Shown one piece after another: positions 36,554 through 50,618 of a stretch of DNA of 64,000 nt. This DNA is from Dipteris shenzhenensis (lineage: Eukaryota; Polypodiophyta; Polypodiopsida; Gleicheniales). The stretch lies in assembly GCA_047967505.1 (NCBI GenBank), contig CM106539.1; one strand, given 5' to 3'. A program made the position numbers and the translations under genes. The notes below the pieces were generated by a model. The model saw only the letters and a program-made list of their open reading frames with translations. It was not told the DNA's origin and did not search any database. Position 1 is the stretch's first letter; each line of letters starts with the position of its first letter.

Positions 36554-39500
36554 ATCTATCTATACGTATAAAAGTTTTACGACAATCTCACAAGCTGAAA
36601 GGGACTAAGATGTGGATAGCTGAAGAACTCACAAGAGCTCAACTGAAGGATAAGGCAAAGGAATTAGCAAAGGTTTGGGCTGACATGAAAGACGGTAAAT
36701 GGGCACTCTATTGTGAAGGAGTAGCACTCATTAAAGAGTTTATATCAAAACCAAAAGACTCTCAGTCTTAAACTAATGTATGGCCAGCTATATATATGCA
36801 TATATAGATATATAGATATATAGATATATACATATATATACATACATACATACATGTGTGTGTGTGTGTGTGTGTGTAATGCATATAAGCACCCTTTCTA
36901 TTGTGAAGGAGTAGCACTCATTAAAGAGTTTAAATCAAAGCCAAAAGACTCTCAATCTTAAACTAATATATGGCCAGCTATATATATACATATATAGATA
37001 TATAGATAGATACATACATACATACATATACAACCTGTATGCAACCTCATTAATCTCTTCTATAACCCTGAAAGGGCCATAGTATCTGCGAGATAACTTT
37101 GCATACACTTTTTGCTTGCCTTTTAGCTTGCAGAGCCTAGCTTTCTCGAACTTTGAAAGCACCCAATCCCCTTCCTTGAGATCTGACTGTCTCCTATGTT
37201 TACTTGCAGCCTTCTTATGCTTTTCTTGAGACCTTTCAATTGCTGTCCGAGACCTTGGCTGAAAGCTGCCTGGAGGTCTTTGACAAACTGATCAGTTGCA
37301 AAATTTTTATCTCTGGTCCTTAGGATAGGTGGCAGAATCACCTTCCCATAGATGACCTCAAAAGGGGCTTTCCCGAGGGAGCTGTGAACTGTATTATTGT
37401 ATGCAAACTCCACCAATGATAGGAGCTTTTCCCAGTCTGAACTTTGATCAGCCATGTTAAGCAACTACAATCCCCAATTTAGGGGCAAACAAACCAGCAG
37501 CCAGCAGGGCCATGCTGTCGGCCAGAATCAGGCCGACCAGCTGGTCTGGCAAACCCAGACCTGGCCGACCAGCTGGCCAGCCCACCGACCAGCTGGCCGA
37601 CCTCCTAGGTCAGGCCTATAAAAGACTCCCTGCCCCCTCACTCTCAGTTGACATGACCTGCAGCTGCTCCTCACCTCCTCCATCCTTTGCTGCAGCCCCT
37701 CCTGCTCCAGAACTGGCTATTAAGCCTGCCCCAACTCATTCTCTGCCTCCTCTGTTCCAGTTCTGCCCCAACTCCTCTGTCTCTCTATTCCTCTCCTCCA
37801 GATCTAGCCCTGGACCTCCAGCTGCTGCCCCAGATCTGCTCCTGACTGCTGCCTGACAAGCTTCCACATCTCCTCATCCTCTACTGCTCATACACCTCCA
37901 AATCTACAGCCAGATGAGCTCCTTTACTTCATCATCTTCGTCATCATCGAGCTACACGGAGGACTGCGTTTCGCTCCCTCTACTGCTATCTTTTCTACTG
38001 TTTCTCTACATGGAATCATCTTTCTGATTCACCTCAGCCACGGTCCTTGAGACACGACGGCTTGAGGTTCTTGTATTCAGTTTTTCATATTACCGACAGG
38101 CACTATGTTTTCTGAGTTCCGTTCTTCAGTTGTGTCTGAGTATCGTCTATTTTTTATCGCTCCACTTCAAACCCTATCGTTTCTCTATATGGTATCAGAG
38201 CCATGGTGATCTAAAGACCCCAAATCTCTGGTGATCTAAAGATCCTGCTTCTTCAAGGAGGCCATAGGTACGGGGAGCATCACTCCTATGAACATATCAG
38301 TTTCCTCTTCATTTCGCTGCGCACTACGGGAGAGACCTCCATCTTCTACTCCCATCCCTCCCTCCCTTTCTTACCTCCATCTTCTACTCCCATCCCTCTC
38401 TCCCTTTCTTACCTCCATCTTCTACTCCCATCCCTCCCACCCTTTCTAACCTCCATCTTCTACTCCCATCCCTCCCTCCCTTTTCGGTTTCAGGCTTGAC
38501 CCTCCCCATTCCTTCGAACAAGGAGGTCATGATCCTTCACCTCTACCACCATCGGCATCGACTTCCAGGATCTACAAGTTCTCCCTAGGCGGGACCCTTT
38601 CTGTTCAGATGTGTCTTGATGACTGTTGTTTCGAATCTTGTCCAGCATGGAGGTGGGGTAGACTCCTCTCTCCCGAGGTCCAAGATCGGGCACACACTGG
38701 CTCACTGTTTAGCTACGACCTCTTCCTTTGGCGGAATGCCACCATCTCTGGATTATCAGTGCTGCTCCGACATATTTGTTCTTTACCTTTGCTTTTCCCT
38801 CCACCTTTCGGCGGTGAGAGGGGGTGGCTTATTCTCTCGAGCTTCACAGTGTTCTTATTTCTGCTGATCATACGTGTAACTAAGGCACTTGAGGAAGTGA
38901 ACAATTCCCTTGCAAGGGCACTCCTCTTGTGACCTTCTCTGCATTTTTGCATTGCATCTCTTGGGCATTTCGCAGGGATAGCCACCTTCGACATCTCTAC
39001 ACGAAGCTCCAAGCACACAATGTCTGCCCCTCCAAATTGGCAATTGAGAGGGGGTGTTAAGCAACTACAATCCCCAATTTAGGGGCAAACAAACCAGCAG
39101 CCAGCAGGGCCATGCTGTCGGCCAGAATCAAGCCGACCAGCTAGTCTTGCCAACCCAGACCTGGCCAACCAACTGGCCGACCAGCTGGCCAGCCCACCGA
39201 CCAGCTGGCCGACCAGTTGGCCAATCCACCGACCAACTGGCCGACCTCCTAGGTCAGGCCTATAAAAGACTCCCTACCCCCTCACTCTCAGTGGACAGGA
39301 CCTGCAGCTGCTCCTCACCTCCTCCATCCTTTGCTGCAGCCCCTCCTGCTCCAGAACTGGCTATTAAGCATGCCCCAACTTATTCTCTGCCTCCTCTGCT
39401 CCAGTTCTGCCCCAACTCCTCTGTCTCTCTAATCCTCTCCTCCAGATCTAGCCCTGGACCTCCAGCTGCTGCCCCAGATCTACTCCTGACTGCTGCCTAA

Positions 39501-42500
39501 CAAGCTTCCACATCTCCTCATCCTCTGCTGCTCATACACCTCCAAATCTACAGCCAGATGAGCTCCTTTTCTTCATCATCTTCGTCATCATCGAGCTACA
39601 CGAAGGACTGCATTTCGCTCCTTCTGTTGCTATCTTTCCTACTGTTTCTCTACATGGAATCATCTTTCTGATTCACCTCAACCACGGTCCTTGAGACACG
39701 ACGGCTTGTTTTCATGTAAAGACGTCTCTCAGCGTGATGGTATCGCTCTGCGTGGAGGCGTCTTGCTACATGATGAATCATGATCACAATCGTGAATCTT
39801 TCCGTCGAACGTGTGCCTACGTGGAGACGTTACCCGTGTACCCCCGTCTGGCAGGTTGCCTTCGCCATACGTAGGGCCCTTCGTCAATCATCTACAGCCA
39901 AAGGGTCCCTTGTAGAGCAATTCCAGAGAGGACAATAGCTTGACGGAGCAGCACTTGCTACTCATCTCGCCATCCTCGTATGCGATTTCTTCGACTAAAA
40001 ATTCCCCTTTTTGCATTTAGAATCGTCGTGATCATCCAAGGCGACGAGTCCCTACTGCGGGTGGGAATTTTGGCCTCCTCTGTCAAGCTGCTGAAGGCTT
40101 TAGCGTTCTCGTGCATATCCCGAATCTCCTTGTGGCTGGCAGAATTGGTTATTCACTTGTTGCTAGCGATTGAATTGCTGACTTGGATCGTAATTTCCAA
40201 GGAAGGAAATGATATCCTTACGCTCTGATACCAATTGAAACCTTCTTCGCTTACAAAATCCCTCGTCAAAACAGCGTAGCTTTATTCTTTTCAAGCTCTC
40301 TCTCCCCCCTGTCTCTACAAGACATAAGGGCCCAAGACAACATGTCGGCTTGGACCTCCCCAAAGGCCTTATTATTAACAGAAATTCTGAGTACAAAAGT
40401 TCAGCGTGCAAGCTGCTTATAGAAAGTCATACGTGAATGAATATACAAAGGAGCTCTCAGCTCATTTTCTTTGGCAACATGCCAAGTGTCTGATTGTAAT
40501 CTACTTTCCTAATTACATGCCACCTAAGGGCAACTCTGAAGTCTTTGAAGCACTTGGTCACGCGGGTGATCTCCAAATCGCTCGCTCAGCTCCATATTGC
40601 TTGGGTATTCAATCCCTCTTAGTACCTTCAACCATAAACTAAAGCACACAAACATGGCACCCACTAATGGTCAACGCTTTGCGCGCAAATAATAGTTTGT
40701 GGACTAATCCTAGTCAATGTTTTTTCCATACGTTACCATACGCATGCATCATAGAAGTACGGAAGTATGATTGGAGTATGGTTCAGCCCCTAGGGCTGAA
40801 ACATACGTGACCCTAATTTTACCCCCAAAAAATCAGAAAAATATAGATTGTACACATTAAATTGACATAGAGGTATTAAACTTTCAGCTTGAAACTTGAA
40901 ACTTGTATTAAGTTTGAAGTCATCACTCATGAGTCATGATTCATCATTCCATGAAAGACACCAGTCTCCAGAGAGTTGATGCCGTAGTCACCTGCATTCT
41001 AGATTTTGATACATAGTGTCAAATGATAGAATCATAGATCATACATCAATCATGATTCATCAATACTACACCAAAGCATCATGATCAAAGGAAGTAGGTA
41101 CACCATACTAGTAACCACCAAAACATGAAAGGCAAAGCATCATAAAAAACAAGCTGCCACAGCCCGGAAATAAAGCCTGAAATGCATGACAATTCACAAA
41201 TCACAACCGATGAGGCTCAAGCCTCAAGCTGCATCTTCATCCTCATCCTCATCCTCATCATCATCTGCATCAATGCCCGCACCCTCCTCCTCATCACTAT
41301 CATCCTCATCTGCCTCGCCATGGGACTCCAAAAGACTAGAGCTGCTTGAAACTGCAGCAACATCCATCCTTCCTGTGGCTGTAAGTGTAACAATAGGAGC
41401 TACAATCTCTTCTCCCTTCGTAAAGCGAGAAGCCTCTCATCATCCTTCTCCTTGTTGATCATTTCCAGGGTCACTTCTATCTTCTCAAATCCCCTTTCCT
41501 TGATTTTGGAGATGAGATGCAAATTAGTATGGATGTATACTAATTTCTCGGTATTCTTTGGAAGCAGCCTATTCCTTCTTTTAGTACGGATAAGAGAGAA
41601 TGTGCTCCAATTCCTCTCACAAGGAGAAGCACATGTGCCTTGCGAGAGCACTCGAATAGCTAACTACTGCAAATTTGGTGTGTGAGTCCCAAATGTTTCC
41701 TACCATTTCACCCCTTTGTGCATTCTCTTTTCATCCTTTGCAATTGCACGATCAAATGTGCCTGATATGGAAATATCCAACTCATCACATAAGGTGCCCT
41801 AGTTGTCAACATCATACTTCGTATACCGCTCTATGACATCCATCCACCCATCATGCACCTCCTTGTCACCATCTGGATTATTCTCTCTCCAAATAGGATG
41901 GAGAACAAAAGCTGCCGCATGCAACGGAGAGTGCATCATATCCCACCTATCAACACACAAGGCTCTAACATCAGCTACTTTGAGGAGTCAATCCCATCAA
42001 TATTTGCTATCTTCTCGACCATCCAATCAGTGAGCTCATATACAAGTCCCATGGTAGCCCCTTCCCTATCAGCCAAGTGAAGGATCTTCAAAATAGGTGC
42101 ACAAAGCCTCACAATGACTCTTGCATCCTGCCACAATGAAGCACCCAATATAATAGAAGACACATATTGTGCTTTCACAGTACATGACACCTTCTTCCTG
42201 CGATACTCATCACTGACAACCATGTTTAGGGTTTATGGATAATCAAACATGTTTTCCTCAATAGCCATATGACTTGAAGCTCCCACGCCATGATTGATTT
42301 TATTTCAGCAAAAAAGTAAAGGCAATGCCTTACCCATGTTTTTGCGAGACGGTTTAATTGAAAAAAACAATCACACTCATGATGGCCAATGAAATAAACT
42401 AATGACACTAGAAGCAAACAAACACATCATCTTATACACAACACGTGACTTTAAGATTATCGCATGATGAAACATGATTGATTGCTCGAACTAAATCAAA

Positions 42501-43719
42501 TAGATCATTACATTGTCCTCATAGAGGGTATGTGCATCTAATATAGAAAATATGAGGCTACTCTTCCTCCACTAATTCTCCAGCCCACACACAGTTAGAT
42601 GCATTGTCCATGCACACCTGTACCACATTTTCAGCCCCAACATCAAGAATGGCATCTTTCGATATCCCAAAGATGTACTCCCCTGACTTATACTGCCCAC
42701 TTGTGTCCACTTACTTCAAGAAGGCTAAGCCAAATATGCATGAGACCATGATATTGATTATAGGCCGGCGCCGAGTGTCAGACCAGCCATCACAAGTTAT
42801 GCTGCAGCCATATTCTTCCCACTTATCTCGGAACTAGAGCATCTCTTGATCTATACATACTGCTTCATTAGTTAGCTCCTTTGTGCGCAAAACATTGTAG
42901 GATGGAGGCTTGAAGGTATGGCGAGGAGCGCTTTGGATTGTGGCGAGGCTTCAGGGCACGCAGAGGGACTTCACGTGGGGCATGGCTGCTTGGTTGTCAG
43001 AGGGTGGTCATGCCTTTCCCATTGACGTGGTCTCTCCAGCATACAGGATACAGGGTCTGTGCATTCACAGCATTGAGTTTCATGAGGCAACCCCTCCCAC
43101 TAGTCATCAACCTCTTCCTTCGTCGAAGGACAGCGTGTGGGAGACAGTAGCCAGCATTACGACATGGAACATCTGGGTTGCTCGTTGCAGCTGGGTTATG
43201 GGCCAGCACCATGTTCCAGGTTGGTCACTAGTGATTCTTTGTTATAAAAGCCCAAAATAAGAAAAACAACATGATGAATAGTCGATCAGTAATATTACAG
43301 GGAAATAAATATATGACCTGGTTAGTTTTTTGTTTTCTTAGTCTAAATTGGAAAATACTCATAGAATGCATGCCATCTATTGTAAGCCCTCCCTCCAAAG
43401 CCCATCCCCCCTCAATCTACCACACCTTAGTGTCATTGGAGTAACTACGTTGTGTGAGATTTTCCTTTCCCAGGTTGGCCAATGGCACGAACCACCTCCA
43501 AAAAATAAGGGCTCCTCACCTTCCAATAAGGAATATACTCATCAAAGAAAAAACGACTATAATGAAGGGGAAAAAGGGGCCAAGTTAGAGGTCCTTTAGG
43601 TGGAAAATGTGGAGAGACTATATAAGTCTCCATCCACCCCCTACTATGTACCTTTTGATGTGACATTTAATCCAATCTACTACCTTCCTTTCCTCCTACG
43701 TGCTGTCTACTCTCTCTCC

Positions 43720-43758
<39 letters not shown>

Positions 43759-46700
43759 GCTCCTCTATCCCCCTTTCTCCAAATCTGTCCCTACCCCTTT
43801 TCTACATTGGTATCAAAGCACCTTCCTAGGGCCCTGTTCGGAACTAGCTTCGACATCAAGCTGTCAACACCAAATCCTACCCAACATACTGAGACCATTG
43901 ACACTCGCCTACAGCCTACGTGCACTCTAGAGCGTCAGCATTAAGCCAGGCTGCAACTCAAATCTGTCAACGCCAAATTCTACCGAACGATGCACGTGAG
44001 CATAGGCAGAACGTGAGCGATTGCTAGTTGCAACGAATCCCAGCTCCATACCAAGCCCATCCAATCTAAAAGGGAGAAGTCCAATCTTCAATAGGTGTTC
44101 AAGCACGTACGGACCATCGTCAGACTCTGCTGGCTTTTCAATTGGCATAGGCTGGTCTAAATTCCGAGGACTGAAGGCTGCTGGCTTGTCACTTGGCACC
44201 AAATCCCGCATCACTCAGACCCGTGCGACGTGCGCCATCAACGAGACTATGGAGCCAAACCCGTGTGCTAGAGCATGTGTGCATCCTGTCTAATGGTCAC
44301 GACCCCGCCCTATTCCACACCCTCACCGCCCCGCCCACACCCGTGCGCCGCCCTACTCGACGCCGTCGCCACTTCCCATTTTCTTTTCTGCAAACCTTAG
44401 CCTGCAAGGTTTGCTAACTAGGGTAGACTAACAGAGGGTTACTTGGTTGGTTAGGTTAGTTTAGGGTTGGTTAGGTCTAACTTGTTAGTGGGTTGGGTTA
44501 GTTTGGTTAGGTTTAGTTAGGTTGGTCGGGTTAGGACAATTAGGTTAACCTAATTAGGGTTCCATTATAGGGTTAGGTTGGGTTAGACTAAGTTGGCGTC
44601 CTAACTGTCTTACCAGTCTTAGGTTAGGAGGTTAGGAGTCCTAGGTGACTTAGGGACCCTTCCCCCACACACTCAAAAAAAAAAAAAGGGGGTAAAAAGT
44701 TCACTTTTCAGCTTCTTTTTAGCGGCCTTTCACACCCCGTTTGGAGCCACTTTGGCTCCGTTTCGAAGCTTCTTCGACGACTTTCCTTCCTAGCCTCTCC
44801 ATCGACTTTTTCGTGTTTCCACACACTATCTCAGGTGCTCATTACAGCAAGGATTTGCTATCCATTTCTCTTTGTCTACATTCGAGCTTATCTCTCCAGG
44901 GCCAGTTACCATGCCACCGAAGCGTGATATATTGCATGACACTGATAAGGCTGCTCAGTATGAGCAAGTGCCTGCCACAGTGGTTGCATCCACTGGTGGT
45001 ACAGAGGTTCCTTCCACTCAACCTCTCTCTCCTGCATCCCACGAAGCGTAGGCAACGCAGACGCAGTTTCTGGATGCCCTTTCCTCTATGCTCCAAGGTG
45101 CTTTCCGCTAGATAGGACAGGACTTCAGCCAGCAGCTTACCACAACCATGGCTATGCGCTCTTGTCCAGATGGGACAGCAGATTGGTCAGCAAATCACGT
45201 CTGCCATCGCTATGCACGATAAGGGTAAGTAGCCCGCACCCCAGCAAGGGAACCATTCAGATAGTCAGGATGTTTTGTCTGCTCCACGTAGGGGTTTTAT
45301 GGCAGATACAAGCATCAATCTTCTGGACCAATGCTTGTATCCCAGCATGGGGATTATCTAGACTTAGATGATGCATTTTCTGTGCCACAGAGCACCTTCT
45401 TGCAGGATGTCAAGCCATCTTTTGGCTCTCAACTTTTTGCATCTATGCAAGCTGAGCCGTATCTTTTGGGCCGACCCATTGGTGTGCATCTGGCTAGTGT
45501 TCCTTTCACCGCACCACCGAGTATGCCTGGAGCTGGCTTGGGTTTATATGGCAGCCCACATCCCTGGGAGAGAGGTCAGTCCTCTTCTCATCCCTTTGGT
45601 ATGCCATCATTTCGGAGAGATGCATTTGGCAGAGAGACCCAGCCCGGGGTTCATGCACCTATCGCTCTGCCAGCGAGCACATATAGCCAGACGCAGCCAG
45701 GGCATCAGATGGCAGCAGCTTCTACGCAACAGAGGGTTGGTGGTGGGCAGCAAGCCACTTTTGATCTTTGCATTCATATAAGGCCCTACCTGAGGCCATC
45801 AAACTTGAGATGCCCTTCTCAAATTATGTGAACCTCAAGCGTGATAATGCCCGCACTTCTGGAGGTTACACACACAACAATTATGCAGCCAAGGATATCA
45901 AAGACAAATTCACAGTGCATAAGTTTAAAGGGGACACTCACACTCCCAATGAGTTGGAGGAGTGGCTCACGAAGCTGGAAGACTATTTTCGCTTCTACCC
46001 CAAGTCTCAAGAGGAGCGCATCATTTTTGCATGTATGCGTATGCACGGTTATACACATGGTGGCGATACATGAGGGATTTGCCTCAAAGACCAACCACTT
46101 GGAGGGGTTTCAAAGGATTGATGGTCACTACATTTGTATCCCCACTTGTCTTGGATCAATACTTGGCTGAATTTTATGCCTGGTCATAGACAGGTATGGT
46201 CCAAGAGTACTTGCAGCGCTTTTGGAGGCTTTCCCTGTTTGTGCAGGACGTATCTGGAAAGGGAAAGCTGCTGCGTTTCATCCATGGGTTAAGTCCTTCT
46301 CTTGCTGTAGATGTGAAGGCACATAACCCTCAAACAATTGAGCGTGCAGCCCAATTGGCAGAGGTATTTGAGCCCAAATATGCCAGCAAATATAAGATGA
46401 CAACGGGCAGCACATATGAGAATGCAAATGAGGCTGAGAAGAAGCCTAAAGTGACTCATTGGAATGAAAGAAAATCAGCAGCACCACCATTTCCAAGGTT
46501 TCCCACAGTTACAGGCAGCAAGATGCCATATGCTAAGCCATATAGGTCATTTGATGCTAAGCCAAGTGTTGGGAATTTAAACAACACACCAGGGCTATTA
46601 TGGACAGCAGAAAGAGAGCAAACTTACGCTTTAAGTGTGGTGAGAAGTGGACTCTTGAGCATCGAGAAGTTTGCAAAATGCATAACAGTGGTACTGCAAA

Positions 46701-49700
46701 ACTCAGCATGATTATTGAGATATCCGATGATGAGGATTTGATGGATGCTTCTGAGACTTTGGATGCCACTCATGATGATTCAGAGGGTGCACAGATCGTG
46801 GAAGAAGCTCCAAATGTTGGAGCCACGAAGGGGGCTAATTTCCCTTTTGACCCCGGTGGTGCTAATGAACATAATATGCATGGTATACATTCTGATGACA
46901 CTCAGCCCATATGTAACATGCAAGGCCGTTGGCCTCAGGTCTTTCATGTGGAGCATCAGGTTGCTATGCCTTTTCTTGTGCGAGAGGATGCAAATGGCAA
47001 TGCTCCTGTGGACGAAGAGGAGATCTATTGGGATGCACAGCAAGCCATTTATGCTATCTTTTCTCATGCCTTGATGGATGCCAAAAGTGCTGAAACTATC
47101 AGATTGAAAGGACAAATTAATGGCAGGACTGTTCACATGCTTGTGGACAGCGGTAGCACTCATAGTTTCATCAATTCTAAGACCTTACAGAAGGTGGGAC
47201 TGATTGCTACTGAGATTGATCATGGGCTGAGAGTAGAGGTGGCAAATGGACAGCACTTGGTTAGTAAATTTTGTTGCCAAGACGCAAGGATCAAGCTCTC
47301 TGAGGATTATGAATTTGCTGGGGATCTCTTGGCACTGGATATGGGCCCAATAGATGCTGTCCTGGGCTGCGATTGGCTGAAATCTTTGGGTTAAATCAGC
47401 ATGGATTTAAATGCCCTATCACTCAGCTTTGTCCACAAGGGTAGAACTGTAACATTGCATGGCATTGCCACTCCTAAATTGCAGGTCATTTCAGCAAGGC
47501 AGTTAGCCAGAGATCTCAAGAAGGAACATGCCCTCTACGCATTGAATGTGTTAGTATCTCAAGGGGTTAGCATTCCCCGTGTTGAGGATTGTGATATGCA
47601 GCAGTTGCTATCAGGGTTTGCTGATGTATTTGCTGATATGCCATCCCAATTGCCTCCCAAGAGGGATGTGGATCATGCCAATGTTCTAGAGCCTGGCAGT
47701 ATGCCCATAAACAAAGCCCCATACTGTCTGGTGCAGGAATTGCTTGAGAAGAACTTCATCTCTCATAGCACTTCTCCTTTTGCCTCTCCGGTGCTTTTGG
47801 TGAAGAAGAAGGATGGATCATACCGCATGTGCATTGAATATAGGGATCTAAAAAAGGCCACTATCAAGAATAGGTTTCCAATTCCCCGGATAGATGACCT
47901 ATTGGATGAACTCAAGGGTGCTCAGTTTTTCACGAAGATAAATTTGAGGTCTGGTTACCATCAAATCAGGGTGAAAGAAGGAGATGAGCACAAGACAGCC
48001 TTCCGCACAGAACGAGACTTGTATGAATTTAAGGTGATGCCTTTTGGATTGACTAATGCACCGGCCACCTTCCAGGCATTGATGAACAAGTCTCAAGATA
48101 TTACGGCCACTTTTTTTCAGATGCGTGTTGGTTTTCTTTGATGATATCCTCATTTACAGCAAGGATAGACAAGAGCACATTAAGCATGTGTGCTGGAAAT
48201 TTCGAGGATGCATCAGCTTTATGCAAAAGCCAGCAAATGCACTTTTAAGGCAAAGGAGGTTGAGTACCTGGGGCATATTGTGAGTAGAAGTGGCATTCGG
48301 GTGGATCCTGCAAAGGTGAAATGCATCAAAGATTGGCCACAGCCACAAAATGCCACCCAATTGAGAGGATTTTTAGGTCTTGCTTCCTTCTATAGGCGCT
48401 TTATTCGCAAATTTGCCAAGAGGGCAGGTCCTCTTACTGACCTCTTGAAGAAGGATGATTTTGGGAGGTCAAGGGAAGCACAACGCAGCTTTGAAGACTT
48501 GAAATTTGCTCTCACTCATGCGCCTGTCTTGGTATGCCCTGATTTTTCGCGTCCTTTCATTGTGAAGGCAGATGCCAGTGGCAAAGGATTGGGGGCTGTT
48601 CTGAGGCAAGAACACGGGGTAATAGCCTTTGAAAGCGAAGTTTGATGCCAAAGAACTCAATTTACATGTTTATGATCAAGAGATGCTGGCTATCTTGCAT
48701 GCTTTCAAGAAATGGCACCACTATCTGTATGGAAGTAAAATTAAGGTGAAAACAGATCATAGGACACTCAGATTCTTCCCACATAAGCAGAAGAGGTGGC
48801 CGACTGCAGTCCAATCCTATGATTTTGACATTGAGTACAAAAAAGGAAAGGAAAATGTGGTTGGAGATGCCTTGTCCAGGATGTGGGCTTGCAATTTGTC
48901 TACTATCTCCACCATATATCAGGAGTGGATTCATGGCATTCAGGAAGAGTATATGCAGAATTCTAAAGCAGCTCTCATATTTTCAGATTTGCAAAAGCCT
49001 TCTAGTCAGGGTCATCCGGATTTCAAATTGCATAATGGGATGTTGTGGTGCCAAGACAGAATTTATTTAGTGCCAGACTCATCGCCAGCTGGTTTTGCAA
49101 GAAATGCACTCCTCTCCCATGGCTGGACATTTAGGTATCACTAAAACATATGAAAGAATCAAGCAGAGCTTTACCTAGGAGGGCATGTGGAGAGATGTGG
49201 TTAAATACGTGGCTGAATGCTTGCCTTGCCAACAAAATAAAGTGGACAGCAATTTACCCGCAAGCCTCTTGCAACCATTATCCATTCAAGAGGGAAAATG
49301 GAAGCACATAGCGATGGATTTCATCACAGGATTTCCTTCTACAGAGAGGGGATGGGACAACATCTTTATTGTGGTGGATAGAATGACAAAATAGGCCCAT
49401 TCCATACCCACTAAGACCCGGTATTCAGCATCACAAATTGCTTGGCAATTCATTGAACATGTCTTTAAGCATCATGGTTTCCCTCAGGAAATTGTCAGTG
49501 ATGACAGAGATGCAAAGTTTATGGGTCACTTTTGGCAGGAGATATTTACAGCAATGGGTACTTTACTCACACCTAGAATTGCTTATCATCCTAAGACTGA
49601 TGGATAGTCGGAAAGGGTGAACAAATGGGTGGAGTAATATTTGAGGCATTTTTGTCATGATACTCAAAAGTCTTGGGATAAATGGTTGTCACTTGCTGAA

Positions 49701-50577
49701 TTTTGCTACAACAGTACAAAGCATCTCTTCATTGGCATGAGCCCATTTAAGGCAATGTACGGATGCAAGGTCGGGATGCCTTCTTCAATTGGTGATATGG
49801 CTGTGAAAAATCAGCAAGCACGGAATGACTTGGAAAGGATGGATGCCCTTTTGCAGTTGGCAAAAAGGAATGTGCAGGATGCCCAAGCCAAGCAGAAGAA
49901 ATATGCGGATGAACGCAGGAGATATTTGTCTTTCAAAGAGGGAGATTATGTGCATTTGCATCTCCATAAGAACCGTTATGCCTCGCTGAAAGGTAATACC
50001 AACACAAAGCTTGCTCATAAGTATTACGGTCCTTACAGGATCATCCGAAAGGTTGGAGAGGTAGCATATCAGTTGGAGCTACCCAATACCTCCAAGATCC
50101 ATGATGTTTTCCATGTGTCTTTGCTGAAACTACATGTTGGACAGCATGTCCATGTTTTTCCAGAGTTGCCACCTATGGATGAAGAGGGCCACATCCTCTA
50201 TGTCCTACAGCACATCGTGGGTTTCAAAGACCATGTACTCCGGAACAAGGCCTACGTAGAGTATCTTATCAAGTAGTACTCCCTGAGGATGAAAATTCAT
50301 GGCAGCCAGAAAGCATTGTCCAGGACCACCCCTATCTCCTACCGGATTGATAAGTAGTTGCTGGTGCTGCACTTTTGGACAGCCAAGCTGTGAAATTTTG
50401 AGGGCAAAATTCTATGGGGAGGGATGGCTATAATGAAGGGGAAAAAGGGGCCAAGTTAGAGGTCCTTTAGGTGGAAAATGTGGAGGGACTATATAAGTCT
50501 CCATCCACCCCCTGCTATGTACCTTATGATGTGACATCTAATCCTATCTACTACCTTCTCCTTCCTCCTACGTGCTG

Positions 50578-50618
<41 letters not shown>

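Larger units (their letters stand above)
36388..36965 (+). pseudogene. Fragments of a second LINE ORF1 family (three partial copies)
   Basis: CAAGCTGAAAGGGACTAAGATGTGGATAG... starts appear at ~36390 and ~36591. The second reads [20 protein letters not shown] to [18 protein letters not shown] and stops after KPKDSQS near 36770. A third partial copy of the last ~75 bp lies at ~36895-36963. They match the relic at 22564-23190. The first copy is cut by the promoter module AGATGTGACATCTAATC at ~36429. Confidence 0.75.
37455..39708 (+). mobile_element. Small non-autonomous LTR retrotransposon
   Basis: LTRs start TGTTAAGCAACTACAATCCC at 37455 and 39055. The 5' LTR runs to about 38187 (~733 bp), followed by a tRNA-Met primer site TGGTATCAGAGCC at 38190. 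A polypurine tract (GAGAGGGGG, ~39046-39054) precedes the 3' LTR, whose homology stops at 39708, about 100 bp short. The internal part is only ~865 bp with no gag or pol domain, so mobilisation would need proteins from another element. Each LTR has a TATA-like CTATAAAAG (~37616, ~39260). Confidence 0.85.

Noticed and set aside
38609-38932. 107-aa ORF inside the small LTR element, as a possible gag
   Set aside because: No capsid or zinc-knuckle pattern, and a hydrophobic composition unlike Gag; probably chance.
39054-39500. 148-aa ORF repeated from 37512-37856
   Set aside because: Both are translations of the LTR with its palindrome array; duplication of the LTR explains the similarity.
43832-44760. 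Possible MITE or CACTA terminal repeats (GGGCCCTGTTCGGAAC; CCCCGTTTGGAGCC)
   Set aside because: The two phrases are not inverted repeats of each other and no flanking duplication was found.
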